64,000 nucleotides of DNA from Hansfordia pulvinata (taxonomy: Eukaryota; Ascomycota; Sordariomycetes; Xylariales), in the NCBI GenBank assembly GCA_006538405.1, contig BJKQ01000015.1, positions 558,001-622,000 on the forward strand, read 5' to 3'. Below, in pieces: positions 45,442 to 57,359 of this stretch. The translations under genes and the position numbers were made by a program. A model generated the notes under the pieces. It had not been told where the DNA came from and ran no database searches. It saw nothing but the letters and a program-made list of their open reading frames with translations. Positions within the stretch are counted from its first letter, which is position 1. Each line of letters opens with the position of its first letter.

Positions 45442-47016
45442 ATGGTCTTCGGTACCAAGAGAATCGGCCGTGCCGTCCAGTGGGCTGGCGAGAAAATGGG
45501 CAGCGAGACCAAGACGAGTCACTCAGAAGAGTTCCGCGCCCTCGAGTCCGAAATGCAGCTCAGACACACTGGTACGACTCCCTCCGCTCCTCTGCGGCCT
45601 GCTCTTCAGTACTGACAATCCAACCAGGCATGGAGCGGTTGCAAAACTCGATGCACGTGTACACAAAGTCCATGTCCCGCTGCGGGGAGACCTACCAGGA
45701 CAAGGAGAAGGGCTTGCCTGTCGGCTACCTTGGACGCACCATGATCAGCCATGGCGAGGACTTTGAGTCCGACTCAGAGTTTGGCAGCTGCCTCGTCTGT
45801 AAGTCGAAGCCTTCAGCCTTTAGCTCAAGATGGGCAAATCTGGAGCCCCCCCAAGTCCGCCTTGCTAATTGCGCTTCCAGCCATGGGCCGCGCCAACGAG
45901 CGAATCGGCAGCATCCAAGACGCCTACATGGCTAGCGCCACTTCTCATTGGCTCGAAGGCCTCGAGCGTTCACTGGCTACCATGAAGGAATACCAGGTAA
46001 GCAGCTGCCGTCGACGACCACTGCGTGTGGTAAAGCACAGGCATCTGACTGAGATCATGTAGAACGCCCGCAAAAAGCTCGAGAGCCGCCGTCTCACCTA
46101 CGAGTCCAACATGAGCAAAATGCAGAAGTCGAAGAAGGAGGACTTCAGACTAGAAGACGATCTCCGCGCTTCAAAGGCCAAATTCGATGAAACCAGCGAA
46201 GACGTTTACCGTCGCATGCAAGATATCAAGGAGTCAGAGCCTGAGTCGGTCCGGGACCTTACCAACTTCCTTGACGCCGAGCTCGACTACTACGAGCGTT
46301 GCGCCGACGAACTCCGCCGCACTCGTCAGGAATGGGTTGCTGCCACGGCGCAGGGCGGCCCGAGAGCGTCTGACCACGGCGTGTCTCGTCGTCAACCTAG
46401 CCGTTCGATATCGCAGTCTCACAACGACTGGAACGACCGCACCGAGCGCTGGGCTAGCCACCAAGACATATACGAGGAGGAAGAGCCTGCGCCTGAGCCG
46501 GCTCGTGTGCCCATTCGATCAAGCCGCTACAGCAGCGGTGGCAGAAGCTCTCCCGAGGACCCCCGCGCAGCTCGTGCGCCTTACAGCCGGTCCTCTTCTT
46601 ATGGCGCGTCGTTCGAGCACCCTGTCAGCCGCCAGTCTAGCTACCAGAGAGACCCGCCGCCGCCGCCTCCTCCTGAGAACCATATCCGCCGGGCACCGAC
46701 GATGCCCACTCCTACGAATGTTGGAGCCATGCGCAACAATCTGCGTCCTGTGAGCCGTGTCCACACCAACACTAGCAGCGTTTCTAGCCAGGATGTCTTC
46801 GGTGACGACTACGACACGGGCGCCAGCACCGGCAGCCCCGACTACGACCGCCGCAGCGAGAGTCCCGCGACCAGCTACGGAAGCCTGAGCCGGACTGCTA
46901 GCAACACTGGTTTGACATCATCGGGCACGGTCAAGAAGGCGCCGCCGCCGCCGCCGCCGAGCCGGGCCAAGAAGCCCGCGCCGCCCATCCCTACCAAGAG
47001 GAACATGGTATACTAG
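45442..47016 (+). CDS. BAR-domain protein with proline-rich tail
   Basis: Four exons: 45442-45571, 45628-45798, 45881-45996, 46063-47016, giving 456 aa. Introns of 56, 82 and 66 nt have GTACGA, GTAAGT and GTAAGC donors and CAG/CAG/TAG acceptors. Residues about 1-250 form a BAR domain: MVFGTKRIGRAVQWAGEKMG, then an amphipathic helical region with SMGRANERIGSIQDAYM, LEGLERSLATMKEYQNARKKLESRRLTYESN and ...FLDAELDYYERCADELR. BAR dimers sense or induce curved membranes in endocytosis and trafficking. The second half is disordered, Ser/Arg-rich, with proline stretches PPPPPPENH and PPPPPPSRAKKPAPPIP that look like SH3-binding motifs. Similar BAR-only proteins occur throughout Pezizomycotina. With AP-2 mu in the same window it fits a membrane-traffic theme, although 26 kb apart. 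Confidence 0.93.
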
Positions 47017-49262
47017 GGCTGCGCTTCATTGACAGCGCAGCAGTCGGGTCTTGGGTGACGGTTTGAAGTGTTGCTGGGGCGAGTCAGCATCACCCGATAC
47101 TTCCGACGACATTGGCTCTCCAGTCGCGAGGACACCCATCATTGGAGGAGCAGGAGAATAACCATCGTGACACTGTGCAGATGAACATTATGCAAATGAG
47201 GGTCGTTGTTTAAGGTGCAGCAACCCTGGAACACCAACTGCTCTGGATAGAGAGCGGCTACGGACAAGTTTGTTGTTTATCATTTTGGGTGTTCTTACGC
47301 GTGGCGTTCCGGTATTTTAGGATTTTGGCAGGGGCATCGTTGATAGACGGATAGCGCAACGCCCTGGAGCATCAAAGCCGTGCAACATGCTACGACCACA
47401 TAGATCTAGCCAAGCTGGAATAAACACACTTTTCAACGAAGAAGACCCTGCTCCTGCATGATTATCTGACAGGGAATAGGGGCGTTGAAGGTTGATTGAG
47501 TGGCTTGCGACGTTTGTCCTAGCGTGTGGATGGCCTCGTTTGCGCCGATTGGGACATGTGCCCGACGTTACACGCGGGTGGCTATTCTCTTCTAGGTGCA
47601 TCGCTAATGGCCAGGTTGGTGACGTTGTGCGACTTTCCTATACGGGCATAACGGAACGAACATGGGCGAAGCACTCTCAATCAACTTGGATTGTTTGCGA
47701 GGCTGGGTCTGCAGAACCTACGGCTGAATTACGCCAAGCGCATATACAATCGAATTGCAAAGACGGCCAGCGACGCACGCGAGGAACAGAACCCGGGTAC
47801 TGGGAGATATAAGAAATGCCTCGCGGGGCGCTTTGGTGAAAATTTTGCCGGGCCCAGAAGTTTGTCTGTGTTTCTTGCGGAAGGGGCCGGTCGAACGAGC
47901 GTCGCCTCCTCCAACAACGTTACAAGGGGTCCTCACAACCCCATCTTGCAACCGACACTGGGCTGGATCGGGGCGTCTGGGGGGGGCGGGCTTGGCGCGG
48001 GGGCCCCTTATCGAAGGGGCAGGGTCTTTCTTGGCGGAGGGCGGCCGCCGGCGAGGCTGGCATCTTTGATGCTGCGATTCGGCTCGCATCGGCGGTCATC
48101 CAATGTAGGTGTGGGGAGGCTATCCCAGGCCCAACACAGAAGGTCCGGCCAGGCCCGAGGACGGGTTCCAGGCTCTTCGGTCCCTGCAGGAGGGCGGGGG
48201 AAGGCAGGACAGATAGGCTTGGGTGGTTGATGGAGCTGGGGTCGGTTCTCGCTTGGGAGCGAGCATCATGGCGTTTGGTTGAGAAATCACACTGGAGAGT
48301 CAAGACCGAGACGAGGCAAGGGTGGCGGAAGCGTGTGTACGGGCAGTTGGTCTGGTCTGAGGTCCTCGGCTTCATTACCTTAGGTAGGTAAAGGTAGAGT
48401 GTGAGGTCGTACTTGACATGAACCACCAAGTTGACTTTGCAGTACTAGAAATAAGGTACCTGCCCAATGTCCCGGCGCATGGGTTTGCTGTCGAAGGGGA
48501 AGGCGCAACGGGGGTTTGGTCATCGGAAATGCGCGGCTGCCGACTCGGCTGCGCAAAGAGCGCCACGGAAACATGAGGCACAGAACGGGGGAAATATCAA
48601 TCGATAATGTTGTTTGCTCATCGCCTGCCGGCTTCACCCACCCACCTTGAACGACTGACCTGGCCCGCCCCCGTTGCTGCCCCTCTATCATGCCCCTTCT
48701 GCAGCCCAATCACGGCGGCAGCACCCAAACTATGGGGCCGGTCTCTGGTCCCGAGATCCCAATCACATGGGCCGGCTTGGCCTAACTTAACCTGGGCTTC
48801 CTTGGGCTGGCCATGGCATGAGCATGATCAGATCGGCCGCTACAGATACTTGTTCGCGTCCCCGTCTGATTGCACCAGCACGCCGCTTGCTACTCATCCA
48901 AAGCCACCGTTCGCTTCTCTTGATCACGGACAGCCCATTCGCTGGCGAACCTGGTTCCCTGGTGGCCCATTAGGCTCGCTCACGCGCCAACTTCAAGCCG
49001 ACCTTGATTGCGGGGCGGTGCCAGCCAAGCCAAAGAGACCCTTGCGCCCATAAGGGCGCCCCGCTGCCTGCGTTTGACGTCGGTCCTTGAGATCTAGTTG
49101 GAAAGGAACCCCAGCTGCCCAGACCGTTGTCCATTGCAAACTCGAAACTTCCCGCACATCCAAACGGTGGCTTATTGAAGCTAAATCGAGCCCAGCAATA
49201 CAAAGGCGCCACCATCGTTCACCAACCGGTCCAAGACAGGACCTGGGCGCGAAAACAGAATC
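47017..49262. other. Spacer without recognised gene
   Basis: About 2.2 kb between two plus-strand genes. A CCTTAGGTAGGTAAAGG-like array lies at about 48377-48392. Short open frames (such as 47691-48230) have no recognisable domain. Confidence 0.55.
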
Positions 49263-50663
49263 ATGGCAAAGGCAACTGCAGCAGCCCCGGAACAGGCCAA
49301 GGCGGCCGGGGACCAACAGGGCATGGACCTGCCTATCATTGATCTAGACATATTCCGCCAGTCGGACGGCAGCGGCCAACTCACCGAGGCGGCGCGAGCC
49401 GAGTGCGCGCGCGCCGCCGACGCACTGATCACGTTCGGCGCCCTGGTCCTACACGACGGCCGCGTTGCCGAGACCGACAACGAGGCTTTCCTCGACTTGC
49501 TCGAGGACTACTTTGCCCAGCCCGCCGACACCCTTCGACGCGACGAGCGCCCCGACCTGGGCTACCAAGTCGGTGTCACCCTTGAGAACACGGAAAAGCC
49601 AAAGTGCGCCGCTGACGGGGCGTGTCGCGCCGTTGTCGAGGCTTTGGCCCCCGAGGAAAGGCCATTGGGCTTCTCGAGGCGAGGAGACGAAGCAGGGCCC
49701 AGTCCCGACCCCAAGTGCCGCTTCTTCTGGCAAATGGGCCAGCGTGCCCCTTACGCCACTCGTTTCCCGACTCTGAACGCCAGCAACGTCGTGCCAGAGG
49801 CGCCCCATATCCGCGAACGCTGGCAGCCCGTCATGCAGACCTGGGGCGGCGCCATGAAGTCCGCCGTCGAAGGCTTGGCTCAGATGGCCGCTGTGGGCTT
49901 GGGTTTACCAGCTCAGGCGTTCACCGACGCCGGGAAATACGGGTATGTCCTCCCCGTGCATTGTGCTCTGGAACCTGCACAAATGTCAACATTTCGATAT
50001 TCGTAGCAAGCGTGGATGACTGACCAGGTATTCGATAACATCGCAGACCTCATCTCCTCGCTCCAACGGCGTCCGATCTGTCCCGTTACGGAAATGCTGG
50101 CACGGTTCTGGCCGGCTTCCACACGGACCTCAACTTCCTGACTATTCACGGGCGCAGCCGATACCCAGGATTGAACATTTGGGCCCGCAACACCGGCCGA
50201 CGCATCCCCGTGCGCATGCCGGCTCCGGCGTCAGAGCACCCAGGTTTGCTGCTGGTTCAGGCTGGCAAGCAGCTTGAGCACCTCACGGGCGGTCTGGTGC
50301 GCGCTGGCTACCACGAGGTGGTTGTCAACGGAGCGACGGTGGGAGCTATGGAGACGAGACGGCAGCAGGAGCAGCAGCAGCGCCCCCAGATTCGCATTAG
50401 CAGCACCTTCTTTTGGCACCTGAGCTCCGATTACGACCTGGAGCCGGTGGCGGCCTTGCGCGAGCGCGCTGCTGCCGTTCGCGCCGACCAAGCCTTGCGC
50501 GGCCGCGACGAGGGCGACGAGGTCACATATCCTGCCATGAAGGTCGGCGAGCAGGTCCAAGAGTACGTGTCCATCACTTGCATCTCTCCAGCACAAATCA
50601 CAAGAAGTCATCACTAACATGACATGAAACAGGGAACTGAAGCACATCGCTCTCATGGCGTAA
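49263..50663 (+). CDS. 2-oxoglutarate/Fe(II)-dependent oxygenase (isopenicillin N synthase-like)
   Basis: Three exons: 49263-49942, 50047-50562, 50633-50663, giving 408 aa. Introns: donor GTATGT with acceptor GCAG, and donor GTACGT with CAG and a CACTAAC branch site. The N-terminal half (LPIIDLDIFR..., ALITFGALVLHD) matches the DIOX_N-like region. The jelly-roll core has GFHTDLNFLTIHG: the H-x-D iron ligands. The distal ligand is probably in AGYHEVVVNG, and RISSTFFWH supplies the R-x-S 2-oxoglutarate clamp. Between His and R-x-S is an inserted Gln/Arg-rich stretch (METRRQQEQQQRPQ), longer than usual. The final exon encodes EELKHIALMA. Substrate unknown; no biosynthetic neighbours are visible, so involvement in secondary metabolism is not supported. 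Confidence 0.9.
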
Positions 50664-51330
50664 ACAGATAAGGTCCACGACACCCATACTGAAGCTGCCC
50701 CATGAATTGATTATGAGCCATGGACGGTTAGCAGGAACAAAGAACAGGGCATGATGATGGGTCGGTCACTCCGATAATATGCCGATTTTTCAATCTCTCC
50801 CACGGATTTTGGCTCTTTCGCTAATTGACGCTGGGAACTGGCGCTGCAAGTCGCAAGCAAAGTCGATAGTGCAAGGGGCTTAGCCTGGAAAGTGGAAGTG
50901 TGCCACGGGGAGAATGCAGATAGACTGGGACAATGAGCCTGGAGTGCGAGATGATATATCGAATGATATGATTATTGCGATGCTTCAAATGTTGAGCAGC
51001 TCGACTGATTGTCATACTTGCGCCTCAGCCGGTCAGCGCCGAGCACCATCCGCTTTAGGCTATGAGCGTGGACAGAGGTTGCTGTTATCATGACTCTCTG
51101 CGTCAACTTACAAACTTCAGATCGCACACGAGTGGAACATAGGTCCAGTCCGTGAGTGAACGATTTCGTATAGGTTCCTTAGGTACATGCCTCAACACTG
51201 TTTTGCTGATCCTAGCAGCGGTCCACGCTGGCTGAAATGAAGCATCATGGTGGCACTCGATCGGCTAATTCTATTTATTCGCAAAGTTTATACAAGGCCA
51301 GCACCCGCGTGCCGCCAGAGAAGTGTCACA
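50664..51330. other. Convergent intergenic region
   Basis: Between the oxygenase and DscA stop codons; 3' regions of both genes. The motif CCTTAGGTAC occurs near 51177. No gene seen. Confidence 0.6.
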
Positions 51331-53906
51331 CTACAGTGGGGGTAGCTCCTCTCTGCAGATGGGGCATTGCAGGCGGAGCCGCATCCAGCTCTCGAGGCAA
51401 GGCGAGTGGAAAATGTGTCTGCACGGGGTGACCATGTACGCGCGGCGGGCCAGGACCGCGGCGAAAGACCCAGAGCCGTCGGTGCTCGCCCCCGCAGCGA
51501 CACCGGCGCGGATCACGGGCACCTCGATATCCTCGCGACAGATGGCGCAGTCAATGACGTGTATGCAGGTTGTCGACGAGCCCTTGGAGGCCGGCGTCGC
51601 GCCATCGTCGCTTTTCTTGGCCGTGGCGGCACTCTCGCCCTCGGCCGTGCCATCAGGTTTCGAGACCAGCCCAATGGGCAGACCCCCCGCCTCGATGTTG
51701 TCCTCGCGCAGCACAGGATGGTACTCCCAGGCTTCCGGAAGCCAGCCCTTGGGTACGCCGAAGCGGGGCCCAGAACCGATTGCGCAACCAATATCCAGAT
51801 CTGGAACCACACCCAGCCGGCGATCACCGCAAACGCGGTCCAGTCGGGCTTGATGAAGGCGAAGTTGCCATCGACCAGGTAGAAGTAGGCGATGGGGAGT
51901 AAGCGGCATACCGACTGTCCTATCAGGAAAGACCATGTCAAAGCCCGACGACAGTTCCTGTAGATATTTCGGTAAATCTGCGGCACCCAGAGCGATAGGT
52001 AGATGAACGCCAGGGTATTGAAATAGGCAGATCGCAAACTGGGGCGCCAGCTCATAGCCGCGATTGTCAGGAACATCAGGCACAGCCCCATCATGACGAA
52101 GCGACCGAAGATGCTGCTGAGTGTTAAAGTAGGATCGGGATTATTGGTGTCAGGGGCCGGGACGGCTGTCACTGGGGCTGGCAACGTGTTGCTCTCGATG
52201 ATCTCAGCATCAACGTCTTGATCAGACGGGACGATGATTGGTGCGGATGCTGCTGGTTGTGTCGGCCCGCCTATGGAGGGAGGCTGGGTGTCGGAGGTTT
52301 GTGCAGAGGGGGGCTGAGGTGAATTTCGCCGCTCTCGTTCCCTCTGTCTTTCTCTTTCTCGTTCTCGTTCTCTTTCCTGGCGCCTCCATTCAGGCTCCTG
52401 GACCTTGTAAATCTCGCCCAAGAGGAAGACCCCAACAGTCATGGCCAAGAATGACGAGCATGTGACCACCATTGAGGGAAGCATGGTGGTCGTGGCAGAG
52501 AGCGCCCACGCGGAGGCACCAACAAAGGTCATTCCATCGGCCAGCAGCATCATGCTGACAGTGATGAAACTGATCCGGCCCAGAGTAGAGGGAGTGGACG
52601 ACTCTCGCATTTGAACCTTGAGAAGCTGTACCTGAACGAAGATGATTGCTGCCAGGCCCAGCAACCAAGTCGTGACACTGTAGAGAAACAGTTCATTTTT
52701 GACGCCGACAAGGTGCTCACCGTCCGTGGGAGGATAACCAGGGGGCCCTCTGCTCTCGATGAAGAAGGCACAATCAGGGGAGAACGCCACAACAGACATT
52801 TGAAACCTGGCCGTGACGTCAATCGGGGCACCTTTGGGGAATCGGAGTTCGTCTTCAATGCCCGCTATCGCATTTTCCACAACGTCCAGGCCCGGGAGAG
52901 TTGACCCAAGCCCTAGCTCGTCATCCGTGGGAGGATGCAACTGCATGTACATAACATACTCGCAGTGGGGGATGGGGTTCCACGACTCGGAGGCCGAGTC
53001 GAGGCTGGATGTCCAGGGATCCATCTGGTCGACAAAAGTGTGCTGCTCTTTTCTGGAGAGCAACTTGTCGAGGGTGAGGTTGAGCAGCGCCTGGCTGGAC
53101 GCGAAGAAATCAGGACGGGTAGTCAGATGAGGCAACCCGAAAATGCCGGCGAACTTTTCGCTAGTGGTCGTCATGAGCATGGCGCCTTGGTGTGGCCAGT
53201 GAACCCCATGCACGCGCATGTCCCAGGAGCCACCCTTGCCATCTGCATCTTCAACGTTGACGGTGGCAGTAATCTCACGAGCGCGGACCTGGGTGCGGCG
53301 CAACTCATGAGCACTCAACTCGGGCGGGTCCGTGCCGGCGTTGTCATCGTCGTCGAGTCGAATAAACATCTTGCCTTGGTTCCCGGTGACGTTGCGACCC
53401 CAGTCAACCGAAGCCCCGCCAGCCCACGTGACGTCTGGGGTGATGGTAGAGAGGTTATAGTCGGTATGGTACCGGGAAACCGAAGCGTTGCCAAAGACCC
53501 AGGGGCCGTTGACGACGCCGGTGGCATTCTGCCACACAGGGCGCGCGTCCGCAGGGTCGCCAACAGCATGGCGACTTAGAGCCTCGCACCTGTCCTTGAA
53601 CCTGCCGAGGTCGTCCCAGGCGTAGCCGTCCGACTCGCGGAAACCGGTCAGGTTGAGGTAGCCAACGGCGGGAAGCGTCGCGTTGGCGTCGGCGTCTGCA
53701 TCAGGGGCGGGCGGGGGCTGCGGGTTGAAGTCGCCCCAGGCAGTGGAGTTGAGAACGGCGTGGGCGCCTCGCTGGCGCTCGAGGCGGTTCTTGACGATCG
53801 CGGGGGCAGCCAGCAACCCCGGACCGGAATCCGGAGTGGAGGCGTACCAGAAGAAGATGATGATGATGAAGAGGAGGCGCCCGCCATCCTGCTGAGACGG
53901 AGGCAT
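51331..53906 (-). CDS. dscA: DSC E3 ubiquitin ligase RING subunit (DscA/Tul1), one-base frameshift
   Basis: A Golgi/endosomal transmembrane E3 ligase of about 858 aa when one base is restored. The first frame (from 53906) starts with a hydrophobic LLFIIIIFFWY segment, then a lumenal domain (about 40-400) with several N-x-S/T sites. Membrane segments lie at about 403-424, 445-470, 478-497, 602-620, 628-645 and 690-712, with an Arg-Glu-rich cytosolic loop (about 508-528). After residue 714 (QSVLGP) the frame changes: the other frame gives RFGVPKGWLPEAWEYHPVL and then the RING finger CAICRED...CRHIFHSPCLESWMRLRLQCPICREELPPL at the C-terminus. An extra base in the GGGG (minus CCCC) at 51765-51768 restores VLGPRFGVPK, and total length plus one is an exact multiple of three. 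In the family the Dsc complex acts in SREBP cleavage and membrane-protein quality control. Gene name by family resemblance. Confidence 0.88.
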
Positions 53907-54612
53907 GGCGCCTCTGCTCGGCGCCTGGTGGTCGCGAGGCCTGTAGATACCTGTGTGTGTTCACTAAGCACCGGGTCTCGTCACCGCTCGTGTAGGCGCA
54001 GGTTCAAGCCATACTGGGCTGGGACGGGAGCGGATTTGGCTATGCGCAAAGGCCAAAGCGGTGTGTGTGAAGGGTTGTTGCGAAGGTCGCAAAGTGAAGG
54101 CCTTTGGAGACGTCGCCGGCGCGTTAGAGGCAGGCTGGCAACCGCAACTCCCGTCGCGCACGGGGTACGACTGCGCACGCTGCGTCACCTCTTCGGTACG
54201 AGAACACCATCCTTGCTGTTGAGCGCCGGGTGACAGCCTAGCCGTTTCTGGGTTAGCCTCAGCTCCCGCACAAGTACTCAGTACGCGTGTAGGTCCGGTC
54301 CATCCCCCGGAATTCATCGGATGCTGGTGAAAGTGGCACTGGAGGTTGGCTACATAGTTGGGTACCGGAAGTGCTCGTACATGCACGAAGGTAAGGGGAG
54401 TAGGTATTCAAGTACCTTGCCCTCCCCGTTGTCTCAGCCTGGCCATTACTTGGCTGGAGACGGTGGGGTGGGTTCCATGGTGATGCTCTCCCAATCGTCG
54501 ACCTGAACACAGCCTTGCCGCCGACTACGAATATCCATCTCCTCCTCTTACAACGCATTCTCATTTCAATTGACTCCACCCATTGCAACGGGATCCTCCA
54601 AGCTCGTAATTT
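53907..54612. promoter_or_regulatory. Divergent promoter between DscA and HSBP1
   Basis: About 706 bp separate the two start codons, so both 5' regions and promoters must lie here. No TATA box is obvious; C/T-rich and GC-rich patches occur. No other gene seen. Confidence 0.5.
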
Positions 54613-55067
54613 ATGTCTTCAAACAAGGACGAGAACAGGCCCCAGGAGGGGGCCCAGACAGACGGCCAGAAAGACGCCGTGAGTTAACCATCTCTTCCAT
54701 TTCCCATCTTTCTCGAGCGTGGTCTCTTGACTTGGCGCGCATGTCTTTCCGCATTTGAAAACATAGAATCAGGCCCCGTTACTGACACGTCTTGTGCGCT
54801 AGGGCTCGGATGAGCTCACTGCCGTTGTTGAGGACTTGCTCACATCGCTCTCAACCAAGTTCACAGACGTCTCGAGCGAGATCTTCTCCAAAAGTGTGTA
54901 CTCCTATGACGTGGCCGGGTGCGGCCTTGCTCTTGACTCTGACTTGGTTCGGCGGCAGCACTAACTCTTGTACAGTGGATGAAATGTCAAAACGCCTCGA
55001 CTCTCTCGAAAATGCTCTCAAGGCCAACCAGGAGAAGGGCGCTGGATCGCCCACCAAGCCACAGTAA
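54613..55067 (+). CDS. Heat shock factor-binding protein 1 (HSBP1) homologue
   Basis: Three exons: 54613-54678, 54803-54893, 54976-55067, giving 82 aa, the usual size. Introns begin GTGAGT and GTGTGT and end in CTAG and ACAG; the second has a CACTAAC branch site. After a polar N-terminus (MSSNKDENRP...) the segment DELTAVVEDLLTSLSTKFTDVS...FSKMDEMSKRLDSLENALKAN corresponds to the HSBP1 coiled coil: hydrophobic heptads and the DDMSxRID-like block, here MDEMSKRLDSL. In animals HSBP1 forms trimeric coiled coils that bind HSF1 and dampen the heat-shock response; it is also reported in WASH complex assembly. The fungal role is inferred. The gene shares a divergent promoter with DscA and converges on ERp38. 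Confidence 0.9.
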
Positions 55068-55458
55068 CGTGGTGACTCCTCGCGTCTTGTCCGCGTGAAG
55101 CTTGGGGCTGTCTTTCGGCTGACTGACAGACAACATGTCGGCATGCGCTTACCATTGAATCTGACTGTTGGAGTTGAGGAGTCTATAGCTTGCACTCGGC
55201 CACAGCTAAGGTGAACTGTCACACCGGGCGATGGATTATTTCAATGTCATTTACTAGGTAATTCGGGACACCGTCATGGCCTTGTTGTTCCTGCCAACCT
55301 CCCCAAACGCATGCTGCAGGGTAATGTAGAGCTTCGCCCTCTCTGGCGCTCGAGCGAAACAATCTGACACGAATGTCCAGATACTGGTTGGACAAGATGG
55401 TATGCACCGAGCGCATAGGCGATCGATCGACGTGGGTGCGATGGCATAGATGAGACGA
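55068..55458. other. Convergent intergenic region HSBP1/ERp38
   Basis: About 390 bp holding both 3' regions; no gene seen. Confidence 0.6.
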
Positions 55459-56637
55459 TTACAGCTCCACCTTACCGCCCGTAACCTTCTCCGCAGCCTC
55501 CTTCATGAACCTCTTGAGGATGTTGCTCTTGCTTTGCAGCTCGTCAAGCTTGATAGGGGCCAGGCCACCGCGCTTGATGATGCCGTCCAGACGGGCAGCC
55601 TCCTTAGCGACGTGGCCCTCGTTCTGCGACAGCTTGTCAAACACCTTGACGTAGTACTCGGCGTACTTGTACTGAGCATCCTCGCCCAGCCCACTGGCAG
55701 TCTTCTTGGCCTCGGCAGCCAGATCCGCAAGCTTCTCTTGCCCAACGGCGTACTTGAGAGCGACCTGGTTGAGGACCTCAATGGTACCACCGGTAGCCGT
55801 CAAGCCACCACCAGGAGCACGGTGGGTACCGGCCTTCTCGTTGAGATAGCTGATGAGGTCGGCCTCGGAACGACCGCCGCTGTAGTCGAGGTGGTCGGCG
55901 CCTCCCTTGGGGAAGAACTTGATGGTCGGGTAGCTGCTGACCTTGAGGTCCTTGGCGGTGGCCTTGCTGTTGTCGGCCTCGGCATCGATCTTGGCAACAA
56001 CAACATCAGGCTCGTTGGCGAAAGTCTCGGCGAGTTGCTCCCAGGTAGGAGCCAGGGATTTGCAGTCTGAAACGAGTTAGCGAAATTGATGCTGAGTTCA
56101 TTGTTGCGCGCGGGTTCACTCACGGCCACACCAAGGAGCAGTGATGGCGACAAGAACATGCTTGTCGCCGGCAGTGGTGCTCTTGAAGGTCGAGTCGGAA
56201 ACCATGACGACCTGGCTGGGCTTCTCGAGAGGCTTCTTGACCTTGACGCCGGCCTTACTGGCGACAAAGTCCCGGAGAGAGTCGAGGTCGCGACCGCCCT
56301 TGTAGTCCTCGGGCTGGTCGGACACGCCATCAAACCATTTCAGGGTGGGGAAGCCCTGGATACCGAAGCGCTTGCCCAGGGACTTCTCAGCATCGGCGTC
56401 GACCTTTGCGATCTGGACGTTCTTGTCGTTGGCGAAAGCGGTGGCCAGGTCCTCGAAGACGGGGGCGAGCTTCTTGCAGTGTCCGCACCAGGGGGCGAAG
56501 AACTCGACAAGGGTGGGCTTGCCCGACTTGAGGACAACGTCGTCGAAGTTGGAGGGGACCAAGTCGAGGACGGCTGACTTGGCGGCGATGGCAGTGGCGG
56601 CAATGCCGGCGAGCACGAAGCTCTTGATGAGGACCAT
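55459..56637 (-). CDS. erp38: ERp38-type protein disulfide isomerase
   Basis: Two exons, 56637-56124 and 56066-55459 (intron 57 nt, GTGAGT...TTTCAG), giving 373 aa. The start MVLIKSFVLAGIAATAIAAKS is a signal peptide. Thioredoxin domain 1 has the catalytic FFAPWCGHCKKLAPVFE (about residues 46-61); domain 2 has APWCG|HCKSLAPTWEQLAETF, where the intron splits the CGHC motif. After the two thioredoxin domains comes an all-helical ERp29-type D domain (about 270-370) ending KVEL, possibly a weak ER-retention signal resembling KDEL. This architecture (a-a'-D) is characteristic of fungal and plant PDIs of the P5/ERp38 class. It oxidises and isomerises disulfides of secretory proteins in the ER lumen. 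The divergent neighbour is ribosomal protein S29. Confidence 0.96.
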
Positions 56638-57359
56638 GATGGCGATGGGCTGCGAATAATGAATCTATCGGCGTGGCGGTCTATAGTAACACCAGGGGAG
56701 GTGGTGAGGAGGTAAGCAATTACGTGCCAGGGAAAGGCGGGCGCTTAGAAATGCAAGGCTGATGCGACGGATGGAATTGGCCACTTTGCAGCTAATCTGG
56801 CAGCAGCTACTACTACTACCCTTGGACGATCCCGATGGCAGCTCTTGCCAGACAGGCGGTCCCCAGTAAACGTCATGGCTTATCTGGCCGATAAGAGCTG
56901 TACCTGAGATGCATGTGGAGAGGGAGTGTGGAAATCCGAGGTTTGCGCCAAAGAGGGCCAATGCATATTCCAGAGGTGCACCAGGATCTGGGAGACGCGG
57001 TAAAGTGGCGGTGTGGCAGTGCGGTTTTGAGAATGGCTGTTCAGCCACAATCTGGCCTCGCCCCATTTGCGCCGCTCCTGGAGCAGAGGCTCAATGCGCG
57101 CCTCCGCCGATTAGACTAAACTGGACTAGCGCACGACCGGGAAGCGATTGAACGCCCACACAAAAATTGAAAAGCAGCCAAAATTGCATTTGCCCTGGGA
57201 CCCGCCCCCGGTGCCCTCGACGATGGCCGACTGATTGCCCGGACACCACCTTGACACGACATCTCCCAGCCCGACCGCCAGCCCGCCAGCCAACCTTCGA
57301 CAACACCAACCGATCCGCCTCGAGACTTCACCCCGTCGCTCGACAACCCAACCGCCAAC
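56638..57359. promoter_or_regulatory. Divergent promoter between ERp38 and S29
   Basis: About 720 bp between the two start codons, containing both promoters and leaders. The S29 side is C/T-rich, usual for ribosomal protein genes. No TATA box is evident. Confidence 0.5.

Noticed and set aside
49263..50663. Secondary-metabolite cluster around the 2OG oxygenase
   Set aside because: Neighbours are a BAR protein and DscA; no synthase, P450, transporter or cluster regulator nearby.
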